Source of the DNA: Methanoregula sp. PtaB.Bin085
GTDB taxonomy: Archaea > Halobacteriota > Methanomicrobia > Methanomicrobiales > Methanospirillaceae
Length of the DNA stretch: 64,000 bases
Direction: 5' to 3'
Assembly: GCF_002067035.1 (NCBI RefSeq)
Contig: NZ_MVQB01000016.1
Coordinates: forward strand, 94,751-158,750
Shown in pieces: positions 53,702-62,488 of this stretch; position 1 is the stretch's first letter, and every line of letters starts with the position of its first letter. A program made the position numbers and the translations under genes. The notes beneath the pieces are model-generated. The model saw only the letters and a program-made list of their open reading frames with translations, made no database searches and was not told the origin of the DNA.

Positions 53702-55680
53702 TCGGTGCGGGAGACGGCATGAACAACCGCCCGGGAACCCGCGCCCCGGGCGACCGGCGCGAATATGTTGTCGCCCTTGCCGGCAATGCCAATGTCGGCA
53801 AGAGCGCAACCTTCAACCAGCTGACGGGCGTTGACCAGGAGATCGGCAACTGGCCGGGAAAAACGGTCGAGCGGGCGGAAGGCATCCTTGAATACCAGGG
53901 ACAGCGGATCCGGGTGATCGACCTCCCTGGCATCTACTCCATCACAGCTCTCTCGACCGAGGAGCAGGTCTCCCTCGAGTTCATCGCCCACGATCATCCC
54001 GATGTTGTCGTGAATATCGTGGATGCATCGGCACTTGAGCGGAACCTCTTTTTTACGCTCCAGCTCGCGGAGCTGGGAAGCCCGATGATCCTGGCGCTCA
54101 ACCAGATGGATCTTGCCCGGAAAAAAGGGATCACCATCGATACCGGCAGATTATCGAATCTGCTGGGCGTTCCGGTCATCCCGACAATTGCGGTCCAGGG
54201 CAAGGGAATTGCCGGACTCTCGGATGCGATCATCAGGGCGGTTCAGGACCGCCCGGAGCCTCACACGATCCTGTACGGAAAGGAGGTGGAAGACTGTATC
54301 GCGAGGATTCTGCAGCAGATTCCGGACGGGGCAGGCGGGTACCCCCCGCGATGGACTGCCATCAAGCTGCTGGAAGGCGACCCGGATACTCTCTGGGTTG
54401 TGAGAAAACAGGCGCCCGGCGCTGTGGATCTGGCGCGGGAGTGTGCCCGGGAACTGGAGACGATCCACGGGGAACCGGCAGGCACAGTACTGAGCGGCGA
54501 GCGCTACCATGCTGCAGAGAGGATTGTCCGTGACGTGATGGAGATCCATACGCCCCGCGATCATGAGGCCGGCCTCACGGAACGGATCGACCGGCTGGCA
54601 CTCCACCCGGTGCTCGGGTATCTCCTGCTCATCATGACCATCGGCGGCCTCCTGGTCTGGACCTTCGTTATCGGCGCATGGATCTCCGGAATCCTTCTCT
54701 TCTGGCTCTCTCTCATCGCCCCTGTAGAACCCCTCATCACCGGGTCGTTGGCGGATATCGTCCTGAACGGTGCCTGGACCGGTCTTGTCGCCGCCCTGAC
54801 GCTCATCATCCCGTACGTCATTCCCTTCTATCTCTTCCTTGCGCTGATCGAGGACTCCGGGTTCCTGACCCGGTTCTCGCTGATGCTGGACCGGGGCATG
54901 CATAAGATGGGGCTCCACGGCAAGGCGATCATCCCGCTCGTGCTGGGGTTCGGCTGCACCGTGCCGGCATGCCTCTCGTGCCGGATCATCGAGTCCCCCA
55001 AGCAGAAGTTCCTCGCAGCATTTCTTGTCACCCTCGTTCCCTGCTCGGCGCGGACTATCGTCATCCTCGGAATCGTTGCTGCCTTCGTGAATATCTGGTG
55101 GGCGCTGGCGCTCTACCTCTTCGATTTCATCGTTCTCGTGGTTCTCGGCAGGATCGCGTTCCGTGCACTTCCCGGCGAGTCCGTGGGGATGATCATGGAG
55201 ATGCCCGATTACCATTTCCCCCGCATTCCCGGCGTGATCGGGCAGACATGGAAGAGGACAAAATCCCTGCTTGGCATCGTGATGCCGTCCTATATCCTCG
55301 GGAGCATCGTGATCACGGCCGCATATGCCCTGGGATACCTCGGCCCGGTCAATGCCCTTCTCTCGCCAATAACCGTGGCCCTCCTCGGCCTGCCGCTGAT
55401 GACGGGCGTCGTATTCATTTTCGGCATTGTCCGCAAGGAGATGACCATCCTGGCGCTTGCTGCTATCTTCGGGACCACGGTCTTCTCAACCATCATGACC
55501 CCTGCCCAGCTGATCGTCTTTGCCCTCGTGACTATGTTCTATGTTCCCTGCATCTCCACGATCCTGGCGCTTGCCCGCGAGTTCGGCTGGCGCCGGGCTC
55601 TTGGGATCACCCTCCTTGAGACCGCCCTTGCCATCGCCTTCGGGGCAGCGGCGATCCGGCTCCTTGGTCTGTTCCTGTGA
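53698..55680 (+). CDS. feoB: Ferrous iron transporter FeoB
   Basis: 660 residues. The N-terminal G domain has G1 GNANVGKSATF, G3 DLPGIYS and G4 NQMD. Then come the membrane domain with two Gate-type repeats, including the GCTVPACLSCR and VPCSARTIV segments typical of FeoB, and about ten membrane segments. It imports Fe2+ under anaerobic conditions. The chosen ATG overlaps the regulator stop (ATGA). It follows the DtxR-FeoA gene, giving a self-contained iron uptake operon. Confidence 0.96.
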   Translation: MIGAGDGMNNRPGTRAPGDRREYVVALAGNANVGKSATFNQLTGVDQEIGNWPGKTVERAEGILEYQGQRIRVIDLPGIYSITALSTEEQVSLEFIAHDHPDVVVNIVDASALERNLFFTLQLAELGSPMILALNQMDLARKKGITIDTGRLSNLLGVPVIPTIAVQGKGIAGLSDAIIRAVQDRPEPHTILYGKEVEDCIARILQQIPDGAGGYPPRWTAIKLLEGDPDTLWVVRKQAPGAVDLARECARELETIHGEPAGTVLSGERYHAAERIVRDVMEIHTPRDHEAGLTERIDRLALHPVLGYLLLIMTIGGLLVWTFVIGAWISGILLFWLSLIAPVEPLITGSLADIVLNGAWTGLVAALTLIIPYVIPFYLFLALIEDSGFLTRFSLMLDRGMHKMGLHGKAIIPLVLGFGCTVPACLSCRIIESPKQKFLAAFLVTLVPCSARTIVILGIVAAFVNIWWALALYLFDFIVLVVLGRIAFRALPGESVGMIMEMPDYHFPRIPGVIGQTWKRTKSLLGIVMPSYILGSIVITAAYALGYLGPVNALLSPITVALLGLPLMTGVVFIFGIVRKEMTILALAAIFGTTVFSTIMTPAQLIVFALVTMFYVPCISTILALAREFGWRRALGITLLETALAIAFGAAAIRLLGLFL

Positions 55681-55775
55681 TGATTCCGGAACCGCACGGC
55701 AGCGATCACGTTCCCGGCATACGGCTCTGTAGAAATCCTTAAACAAACACTCAGAGGAATTTACGAAGGTGACCC

Positions 55776-55900
55776 CCTCTCTCCCCCGGAGGGGGAGGCA
55801 GCCCACGGGGGCAGGCCCCCTTGACCCCCATATTCGTTTTTTTAAGATGTCCGGAAAAGGTAGTGTTCCACGGGACGGGGGTCGGCAGACCCCGGGCGCC
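55776..55900. other. Hairpin-rich spacer after feoB
   Basis: Three hairpins occur: CTCCCCC-GGA-GGGGGAG, GGGGG-CAGG-CCCCC, and GGGGTC-GGCA-GACCCC. The second is followed by CCCCCATATTCGTTTTTTTAAG, similar to the end of the 46.5 kb hairpin chain. They may terminate feoB transcription. Nothing else is recognisable in 55681-56000. Confidence 0.5.
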
Positions 55901-56000
55901 CGAGGCTGTATTATACGTTTAAGCGATATCTCAGGAGGTTTTCTCCACAGCGCGGCATCCTTAACGCTCTTTAACTTCAAACACCATACTTTTGGAAGAG

Positions 56001-56630
56001 ATGTTGTACTGGCTGTATGCCCGCCTGCTCAAACGGCAGATTACCGTTCTGCCGGGACAGGTCTGTTTCATGATCGGTGCAAAGGACATGGCGGATGCGC
56101 CGGATCACCTGTACCGCGTGACATCATGGTGCAATGAGATCTCGTCATCCGTGGCAAAGCGCACCCCTCCGGGATCCGCGGGGATCCGCGGCCTCACGTT
56201 CCATATCGCAACGCCGGAACCCTGCGATCCTGAACGTTTTTTGCCGGCAATCCGGAGAATTGGGACCATAGCCCGGCTCAGCCTCCATTACGGAGATCGC
56301 AAGGAGGTGACGGGGACCGGCATGGACGTCGTGGTTGCCATCGGCAAGAGCGGGAGGGAGGAGATCACCGAATGCATCCGGCGCATGGCACGCGATCACG
56401 TCCCGCCGGAGAACGTGGACGAACAGCTTCTTGATTCCTATCTCACGTTCCGCTATACGCCGGATATCGTGATCAAGAGCGGCGGCGATCACCTGACCGA
56501 TTTCCTCATCTGGCAGTCGGTCTATTCCGAGCTCTTCTTCTCCGACGTGAACTGGAAGTTCTTCCGCTCCGTCGACTTCCTCCGGATCCTCCGGGACTAC
56601 CAGTCCCGCATCCGCCGGTTCGGGAAATGA
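56001..56630 (+). CDS. Divergent cis-prenyltransferase-like protein (putative non-catalytic subunit)
   Basis: 209 residues. The C-terminal half matches undecaprenyl diphosphate synthase: PDIVIKSGGDHLTDFLIWQS, SELFFSDVNW and LRILRDYQSRIRRFG correspond to its RTGG...NFLLWQ, AELYFTD and LRDYQRRxRRFG positions. The N-terminal DGNRR motif with the catalytic Asp is missing (it reads IGAKDMADA). This resembles the NgBR/Nus1 type of inactive partner. A catalytic homologue is encoded 800 bases away (57402-58184). The frame opens at a TTG at 55992; ATG at 56001 is preferred. Confidence 0.78.
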   Translation: MLYWLYARLLKRQITVLPGQVCFMIGAKDMADAPDHLYRVTSWCNEISSSVAKRTPPGSAGIRGLTFHIATPEPCDPERFLPAIRRIGTIARLSLHYGDRKEVTGTGMDVVVAIGKSGREEITECIRRMARDHVPPENVDEQLLDSYLTFRYTPDIVIKSGGDHLTDFLIWQSVYSELFFSDVNWKFFRSVDFLRILRDYQSRIRRFGK

Positions 56631-56635
56631 GACGG

Positions 56636-57346
56636 TTACTTCAGCCGGATCCCGGTCCAGCACGGGACGCCGTCGATATTCTCTTCTGAAAGCGCGAACT
56701 GGTTCTTGAGGGCGATGGTGACGGTTCTCCGGTCCGGGACCGTCGTGACCTGGTGCTCGCGGCAGAACCGGGTGAATACCCCGTACAGTTCGTCCTTGCT
56801 GACGGTCGCTTTCGGATCGTCCGTGCGGGCGATCTTCTGGGAGAAGAAGACCTTCATCCGGTCCCCTTTCGGCTGTTTCTTTGCGGTGCCTGCACGCCCT
56901 TTGCGGGAAGCAGGCTTTTTCTCAGCGGGGGAGGGTGCCGCGATCGTCTCGTCGGCCGGAGAGGGAACAGGCCTGGCGGCGGGAACGGTAACCGGCTCCT
57001 GCGATTCCTCCGGGGCCCGTTTCACCGGGGTCTTTGCCAGAGCGACCCTGGCAGGGGCAGCCGGATCATCGGCATTGATGACCGGGTGCAGTTTTTTTGC
57101 CGGGCCTTTCCCGGTTCCGTCTGGTGCCCGGGGCAGGGATCCGTTGCGGGCGATGATAACCGGCCGGGGCAGGTTATTTGCACCGGCCTCCTTCGCGGGG
57201 TATTCAGCCCCCGTGAGGACGGCGAGAGCCCGGTTGCACGCATCGCTGATATCGATCCCCTTTTCAGCCGCCAGCCGGCAGATATCTGCCCGCAGGACAA
57301 CCACCGTCTCGTGCCAGGCTTCCCGTCCCCCCTTCTTTCCCGTCAT
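56636..57346 (-). CDS. Unknown protein with winged-helix-like C-terminus
   Basis: 236 residues in three parts. The first about 55 residues form a helical region (ADICRLAAEKGIDISDACNR) resembling short CopG/CcdA-like dimerisation helices. Residues about 60-165 are a Pro/Ala/Lys-rich low-complexity linker. The last 65 (DELYGVFTRFCREHQV...GVPCWTGIRLK) resemble the small winged-helix domain at the C-terminus of D5-type primase-helicases. Function unknown. It ends 5 bases from the convergent divergent prenyltransferase gene. Confidence 0.6.
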   Translation of the reverse strand: MTGKKGGREAWHETVVVLRADICRLAAEKGIDISDACNRALAVLTGAEYPAKEAGANNLPRPVIIARNGSLPRAPDGTGKGPAKKLHPVINADDPAAPARVALAKTPVKRAPEESQEPVTVPAARPVPSPADETIAAPSPAEKKPASRKGRAGTAKKQPKGDRMKVFFSQKIARTDDPKATVSKDELYGVFTRFCREHQVTTVPDRRTVTIALKNQFALSEENIDGVPCWTGIRLK

Positions 57347-57401
57347 ATCCGATCAATTCCAGATCTGTCGCTGGGATGCAATATAGTACGCGATCCGATT
57401 C

Positions 57402-58184
57402 TTACCCCCCGTGATTTCCCGCGTTCTTTGCCGCCACCCGCTGGTCGTGGATCCGCATGGCACGCAGGAAATCGATCTTCCGGAACATCGGCCAGTACGG
57501 GGCGCAGAAACAGACCGCGGATTCGTGGCCGCCCGCAAGCCAGGGCAGGAAATTGGAGGTCCGGTAATCGTTGCCGGTCCGGATGATCAGGTCAACGGGA
57601 GGTATGCCTTTGCCGCCGTGAAGGTGTTGCTCGACCGTGTGAACACCGATGGCATCCGGCGCAAGCCTGCCGGCGGCAACCTCGGTCAGGATCTCCCGGG
57701 CGGCGAGCACGATCTCGTTCCGCCCTCCATAGGCAAGCGCGATGTTCAGGAAGAAACCGTCATGGTCGCGGGTCAGGTTTTCGGCATCATCGACCGCTTT
57801 GCGGAGATCGTCCGGGAGGAGCGAACGGTCGCCGACCATCTGGATCCGGATCCGGTACTTCTTCAGTCGCTCGTCCTGCACGACCTGGTTCAGTTTCTCC
57901 TTGAACAGGTCGAAGAGGTGCCGGACCTCGTTTTTATCACGCGAGAAATTCTCGGTTGAGAAGGTGTAGAGCGTGATATGCCGGATGCCGAGCTCGTGCG
58001 CCCAGTCCAGGATCTCCTCGGTCTTGTCCGCTCCCGCACGGTGGCCGCTCGCGGTATCGATACCCACCATCTTCGCGTAGCGCCGGTTGCCGTCCTGGAT
58101 GATGGCGACGTGGTTGGGGACGTGCCTGCACTGGAAACGGAGGAACCGTTCGTAGAGCGGTTCGATCAGGCTCCTGAAGTTCAC
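57402..58184 (-). CDS. uppS: Isoprenyl diphosphate synthase (cis-prenyltransferase, UppS/DHDDS type)
   Basis: 260 residues. IIQDGNRRYAK carries the catalytic Asp, TFSTENFSR and LIIRTGNDYRTSNFLPW are further active-site motifs, and APYWPMFRKIDFLRAMR ends the fold. It builds the long cis-polyprenyl diphosphate for glycosyl carrier lipids. The start is GTG at 58184, overlapping the upstream stop (GTGA) with GAGGTGA eight bases before. The frame extends to 58283. It forms an operon with the radical SAM gene. Confidence 0.93.
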   Translation of the reverse strand: MNFRSLIEPLYERFLRFQCRHVPNHVAIIQDGNRRYAKMVGIDTASGHRAGADKTEEILDWAHELGIRHITLYTFSTENFSRDKNEVRHLFDLFKEKLNQVVQDERLKKYRIRIQMVGDRSLLPDDLRKAVDDAENLTRDHDGFFLNIALAYGGRNEIVLAAREILTEVAAGRLAPDAIGVHTVEQHLHGGKGIPPVDLIIRTGNDYRTSNFLPWLAGGHESAVCFCAPYWPMFRKIDFLRAMRIHDQRVAAKNAGNHGG

Positions 58185-59173
58185 AGGGGGGTCACCTCGA
58201 CGATCATGCCATTGTTGGGATACCGCTCGATCACCAGTTTTTTCCCGTCGAGCTCGTCTGCATATTTCTCCAGCAGCCACCATGCCGTCTCGACCCGGTC
58301 GGGGAAGACTTCGTAGCTGTCCGGCTCGAACCGCTCCCGGAAGAACGGCGCGATGGGGCCTGTGCTGCCCGATCCGGGTTTGTAAATCCCGTACACGATG
58401 GTCCCGTCATCCGTGATCTCATCAAACGGCCGGGCCGTGTTCCCGGCGATCCGCTTCAGCCGCTCCCGGAGCTGGACGGAGTCCTTGAAGGCCGAGGAGC
58501 ACCAGTGGACCTTGTCGTGACGGCAGATCTCCTCTGCCCATCCCCTCGCCCCTTCGATGGCATTATGCAGCGGATCGGCAAGATCGTAGCAACGTTCCCG
58601 CATGTGGAAGGCATTGCTCTCCCCCCATTCGAGCTCGTTGATGTTCAGGAAGTCAAGGAACGGGAGTGCCGGTATGAGGTGTTCGAGCCCCGGCAGGGCC
58701 GGGACCTCGATCCCGGTATCGAACCCCATCTCCTTCGCATGCCGGGCCGAGACCATGAACGGGGAGTCCAGGATATCCTTCCAGTCCTCCGGTGGCGGAT
58801 GGAGCCGGATCTCGTCCACGAGCCCCTGCATCTGCGCCAGTTCTTCCACGGACGGGGCTTTTGCCGTGTACAGGTGGATCTGGTGCCCGGGGCCGAAATG
58901 CTCCTTGAGCATCCGGCAGTATTCCGTGACCTTGTCAAGGCAGAGGAGCGGTTCGCCGCCGGTGATCCCGGTCCCGAGGGCGCTCATGGACTCCGCCTCC
59001 TCGATGATCTGTGCAGGTATGTCAACCGGACGCTCGTTTGCAAAGACCGTGTCCGTCCCCTTGCGTTCAGAGGAGAGCGGGCAGTACCAGCACGTCCGGT
59101 GGCAGCGTCCCGTAACAAAGAGCACCATCTTTGCGCCCTGGTGGCAGAGAACACAGCCTTGGGAAAGGGACAT
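58181..59173 (-). CDS. Radical SAM protein linked to the cis-prenyltransferase
   Basis: 330 residues. The CHRTCWYCPLS motif is the CxxxCxxC site for the 4Fe-4S cluster and SAM, and GITGGEPLL is the GGE motif. The substrate is unknown; homologues in methanogens sit beside uppS. I chose MSLSQGC (59173) over the longer open frame to 59299, since the Cys-rich start MSLSQGCVLCHQGA is typical. The first 30 residues carry two extra Cys that may bind metal. Confidence 0.82.
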   Translation of the reverse strand: MSLSQGCVLCHQGAKMVLFVTGRCHRTCWYCPLSSERKGTDTVFANERPVDIPAQIIEEAESMSALGTGITGGEPLLCLDKVTEYCRMLKEHFGPGHQIHLYTAKAPSVEELAQMQGLVDEIRLHPPPEDWKDILDSPFMVSARHAKEMGFDTGIEVPALPGLEHLIPALPFLDFLNINELEWGESNAFHMRERCYDLADPLHNAIEGARGWAEEICRHDKVHWCSSAFKDSVQLRERLKRIAGNTARPFDEITDDGTIVYGIYKPGSGSTGPIAPFFRERFEPDSYEVFPDRVETAWWLLEKYADELDGKKLVIERYPNNGMIVEVTPL

Positions 59174-59370
59174 GGGTTTCCTGAATACGATCCGGAGATA
59201 TTGGGATTGTACCCTATTTTTTCGCGAGCTGAGCAGAAAACCCTTCTGAAAGGAACCACCTCCAAAGGAACCGGGATTCGTGCCCGTTCCTGCGATCACC
59301 CTGCAGCCTCCGGACCGGAACCGGTCTGGCGTCTTTTATAGACCCCGGAGATATTTTTCCGGCGAACAAC

Positions 59371-59379
59371 ATTTATATG
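59371..59379 (+). promoter_or_regulatory. TATA box for the pilin-like operon
   Basis: ATTTATATG lies 28-36 bases before the ATG at 59407 (a second ATG follows at 59410), predicting a nearly leaderless transcript. Confidence 0.5.
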
Positions 59380-59406
59380 CGCCATAACTAAACGCATCAC
59401 TAGATT

Positions 59407-60879
59407 ATGATGCCCTCCTGCCGGGATCGCCGGCCAGCTGATCGTGCCCTCTCCGAAGTCATCGGTTTTGTCCTCATTCTCGGGGTTCTTGTCCTCGTCT
59501 TCTCGCTGTACCTGACGTACGGGATCCCGGCACAGGGCCGCGAAAACGAGATCCTCCACATGAACGAGGTGAAGGACCAGTTCGTGGCCTACAAGATCAG
59601 CCTCGACTCCCTCTTCAATAACAACAAGGTCGGGACAACGCTCGGCAGCTCTTTCTACCTCGGTACCGGTGGCGGGTATACCCAGGGCATGGTGAGTTTC
59701 ATACCGATCATGAACCCGGTCAGCTCCGGCGGAATCATCGCCATCAACCAGCGGACTCCCGTCCACGAGACCCTGAATATCTCGTCGCACTCGCTTGTGC
59801 TGAATGATACGTACCGGATGTCGGTTCATTTCGGGGAAGGTGTCCCGCTGGTCCCCAATTATCCTCCTGACCACCTGTATGTCAATATCTCCGGGGTCCA
59901 ACCGGTTGATTTGGGCCCCTCGGGGACATTCGGCGCGAACATTACCGGACGGGACTGGGTGGCCTATATCAACATCACCCCGAGACTGACCTATTACCAG
60001 AATTATACTCTGAATCCCCCGCCCATGGCCGGAGGCCAGTATACCCTGAGCCTTGTGGATGCGTATAACTATAACCGGTCGGACATCGCAATCTCGGTGA
60101 AAAAGGGAGGCGTCCCAATCCTTCAGGATTTTACAGTATACACCAATATCTCGTCGAATACAGTCTATCCGGTAGATTTGATGGACGAGGCCTATGGTCT
60201 CAAAACCCTGATCCGCCCCCATGAAATGGTCAACCTGAGTGTGGGAAAGCCCCTGAATGCGGTTTCAGCATCCGGCAACGCGACCTACGACTTTGTCGAC
60301 ATGAACCCGTACACGATCACCCCCATCGCCCTCGGATCCATCGAGTACAGGGCCCAGAACAACTACTGGATCCCCCAGGATTACTATTACCAGATGGGGG
60401 GCGTCTTCCTTTCGCAGGCCGAGGGGAATGTCTCGTACAAGCTGCCACCGGAGATCTCGTTTACCAACGATTCGGCCCGCAACCTGATATCCGTCAATAT
60501 CAACGCTCTCTCGTTCAACCCGGACAACCGCGGTCTCATCGGCGGCAACAGCCCCGTCCAGGTCAGGACGAAACTGGAATCGGTCTATCCGATCCCCTAC
60601 GTGAAGGGAGACGAGATCACCGGCAATACAAAGCGCGTCTGGATCGGTGTCAACACGAGCGATCCCAAGGCCAACGCCATGTGGGAGAGCTTCTTTGACA
60701 GCACCGCGAAGGGCAGCGGGATCCCCGCGGGCGAATATAATGTCAGCAGGGTCAGGAACGAGAGCTATATCGAGATCTTCGGGCCTTCAGCCGATCCAGA
60801 TGTGAACGATATCCGGCTCACGGTGACCAATGCAACCTATTCAACCTGGGTCCACGGAGTAGGCGGAGTCTATGAATGA
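59407..60879 (+). CDS. Type IV pilin-like surface protein (DUF7289-like)
   Basis: 490 residues. The N-terminus has an archaeal class III signal-like sequence, DRALSEVIGFVLILGVLVL, in which the cleavage site lies before a hydrophobic stretch. The extracellular part is beta-rich and Gly/Ser/Thr-rich with many N-x-S/T sites. This is the pattern of pseudopilin or archaellin-like surface proteins in Methanomicrobiales. No function beyond cell surface can be assigned. It overlaps the next gene by eight bases. Confidence 0.78.
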   Translation: MMPSCRDRRPADRALSEVIGFVLILGVLVLVFSLYLTYGIPAQGRENEILHMNEVKDQFVAYKISLDSLFNNNKVGTTLGSSFYLGTGGGYTQGMVSFIPIMNPVSSGGIIAINQRTPVHETLNISSHSLVLNDTYRMSVHFGEGVPLVPNYPPDHLYVNISGVQPVDLGPSGTFGANITGRDWVAYINITPRLTYYQNYTLNPPPMAGGQYTLSLVDAYNYNRSDIAISVKKGGVPILQDFTVYTNISSNTVYPVDLMDEAYGLKTLIRPHEMVNLSVGKPLNAVSASGNATYDFVDMNPYTITPIALGSIEYRAQNNYWIPQDYYYQMGGVFLSQAEGNVSYKLPPEISFTNDSARNLISVNINALSFNPDNRGLIGGNSPVQVRTKLESVYPIPYVKGDEITGNTKRVWIGVNTSDPKANAMWESFFDSTAKGSGIPAGEYNVSRVRNESYIEIFGPSADPDVNDIRLTVTNATYSTWVHGVGGVYE

Positions 60880-62398
60880 CCGGAGCAAAAGAGACGCCGG
60901 CCTGTCCGATGCCCTCGGCGCCGTTATCCTGATATCGGTGGTTGCGCTGGGGATCACGGTCGCCAGCGTTGCGATCCTTTCGAGCCCTGTCCCGCAAAAG
61001 GTGCCGGCGATCAGCGTTGATGTCTTCAACACGAGCGACACGGTCTTCCTCCGGCACAGCGGCGGGGATACCCTGGCCCGGGGGGAGTACCGGATCCTTG
61101 CTGACGATATTGACCGGACTTCTGAGTTTCTGATGCAGGGTATTCAGCCCTCCCGGTGGTCCCTTGGCGATACACTGGAATACCATGTCGCTTCCCCAAA
61201 TGATATCCCCGGTTCGATACAGATCATTGCATTCAACGGCAGGAGCGAACAGGTCATCCTGCAGGTACATCTGCTGCCGCCCACCCTCGCACCCACCCAT
61301 ACGGTTACACCCACGGGGACAGCAACAACCTCTCCCACGGCAACAACATCCACGACGACAACTCTTCCGGCACCCTCTGCCGGGTTCTCCGGCATCCCGC
61401 TCTCTGGCACCCGGCCCCTGACGGTCCAGTTCACGGATATGTCAACCGGTTCGCCGACATCCTGGTCGTGGGACTTTGGCGACGGCGGGAGTTCCTCCCT
61501 GCAGAATCCGTCACATGTATATCTCACGACCGGGACGTATACAGTGACCCTTACCGCAACGAATGCCGGCGGAAGCGATACCGAGACCAAGACCGGGTAT
61601 ATCACAGTGACGGATGCAGCACCGGTTGCCGAATTCAACGGAACCCCGAGGTCAGGCACCCGGCCCCTGACGGTCCAGTTCACGGATATGTCAACCGGTT
61701 CGCCGACATCCTGGTCGTGGAACTTTGGCGATGGCGGAACCTCGACCGTGCGGAACGCATCTCACACCTATACTGCAGCCGGGAACTACACGGTCAGCCT
61801 CACCGCAACGAATGCCTGGGGAAGCGATACCGAGATGAAGGTCGGGTATATCAACGTCACCAGCCCCGTGACAACAACAACGACAACTCCTGTCCCGGTG
61901 CATCAGGTGACGCTCAACACGGACCGGCAGGGCGATCTTGTCGAGGGAACCTACATGCAGTTCCGGGTGACGGGATTGTACTCATCAATCCGGCACGGGT
62001 CTACAACCTACAACCTCAATCCGGGCGATACGGTCCGCCTCACGGTTGGTAATGATGGCAAAGGACTCCTGTATGCAACATCAACGCAGATCAGTACCTT
62101 TGACTTCAACGGGGTCCGGCTTTCAATAAACGGAGTGGACTACGGTACTGCCAACCTGAACAGTATCTGGATCAGCGGCTTTGACAGCTATGTTTCGACC
62201 CTGACAGTGGATGTCCCGTCACACAGCGCATGGACACAATTGGTTGTCGACGGGACAACCATCATCAGTGGCACGAATTCATCTCACATCGTGGTCGTGG
62301 GCCTGACGCCCCTGTCTTCAGGAGGAACGATGAACCTCGACACAACCTCGGGACGCGTTTATTATGTGGGCGGGGCAGCCTCGTATTCAATAACCTGA
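60872..62398 (+). CDS. PKD-domain surface protein with pilin-like N-terminus
   Basis: 508 residues. The pilin-type N-terminus (LSDALGAVILISVVALGITV) is followed by an about 120-residue pilin-like domain, a Thr/Pro-rich stalk (around 145-170), two PKD domains (about 172-255 and 256-340, each with FTDMSTGSPTSWSW(D/N)FGDG), and a C-terminal beta domain. It is probably anchored in the membrane and projects outward. Overlaps the previous gene, so it is part of the same operon. Confidence 0.85.
   Translation: MNDRSKRDAGLSDALGAVILISVVALGITVASVAILSSPVPQKVPAISVDVFNTSDTVFLRHSGGDTLARGEYRILADDIDRTSEFLMQGIQPSRWSLGDTLEYHVASPNDIPGSIQIIAFNGRSEQVILQVHLLPPTLAPTHTVTPTGTATTSPTATTSTTTTLPAPSAGFSGIPLSGTRPLTVQFTDMSTGSPTSWSWDFGDGGSSSLQNPSHVYLTTGTYTVTLTATNAGGSDTETKTGYITVTDAAPVAEFNGTPRSGTRPLTVQFTDMSTGSPTSWSWNFGDGGTSTVRNASHTYTAAGNYTVSLTATNAWGSDTEMKVGYINVTSPVTTTTTTPVPVHQVTLNTDRQGDLVEGTYMQFRVTGLYSSIRHGSTTYNLNPGDTVRLTVGNDGKGLLYATSTQISTFDFNGVRLSINGVDYGTANLNSIWISGFDSYVSTLTVDVPSHSAWTQLVVDGTTIISGTNSSHIVVVGLTPLSSGGTMNLDTTSGRVYYVGGAASYSIT
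61406..61720 (+). repeat. Nearly identical PKD coding repeats
   Basis: A 66-base stretch is identical at 61406-61471 and 61655-61720, 249 bases (83 codons) apart, starting GGCACCCGGCCCCTGACGG. Identity at DNA level rather than only protein level suggests recent duplication or gene conversion. Confidence 0.9.
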
Positions 62399-62488
62399 TC
62401 CGTATATAAATTCCCGGCAATCCCAATGTATTAGAACAAGTGTGCAGATACGCTATCCATCTCAGGAGTATTCACGGGGAACTTATCT

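Noticed and set aside
54151..55215. Minus-strand open frame opposite feoB
   Set aside because: Acidic low-complexity translation, typical shadow of a GC-rich membrane-protein gene.
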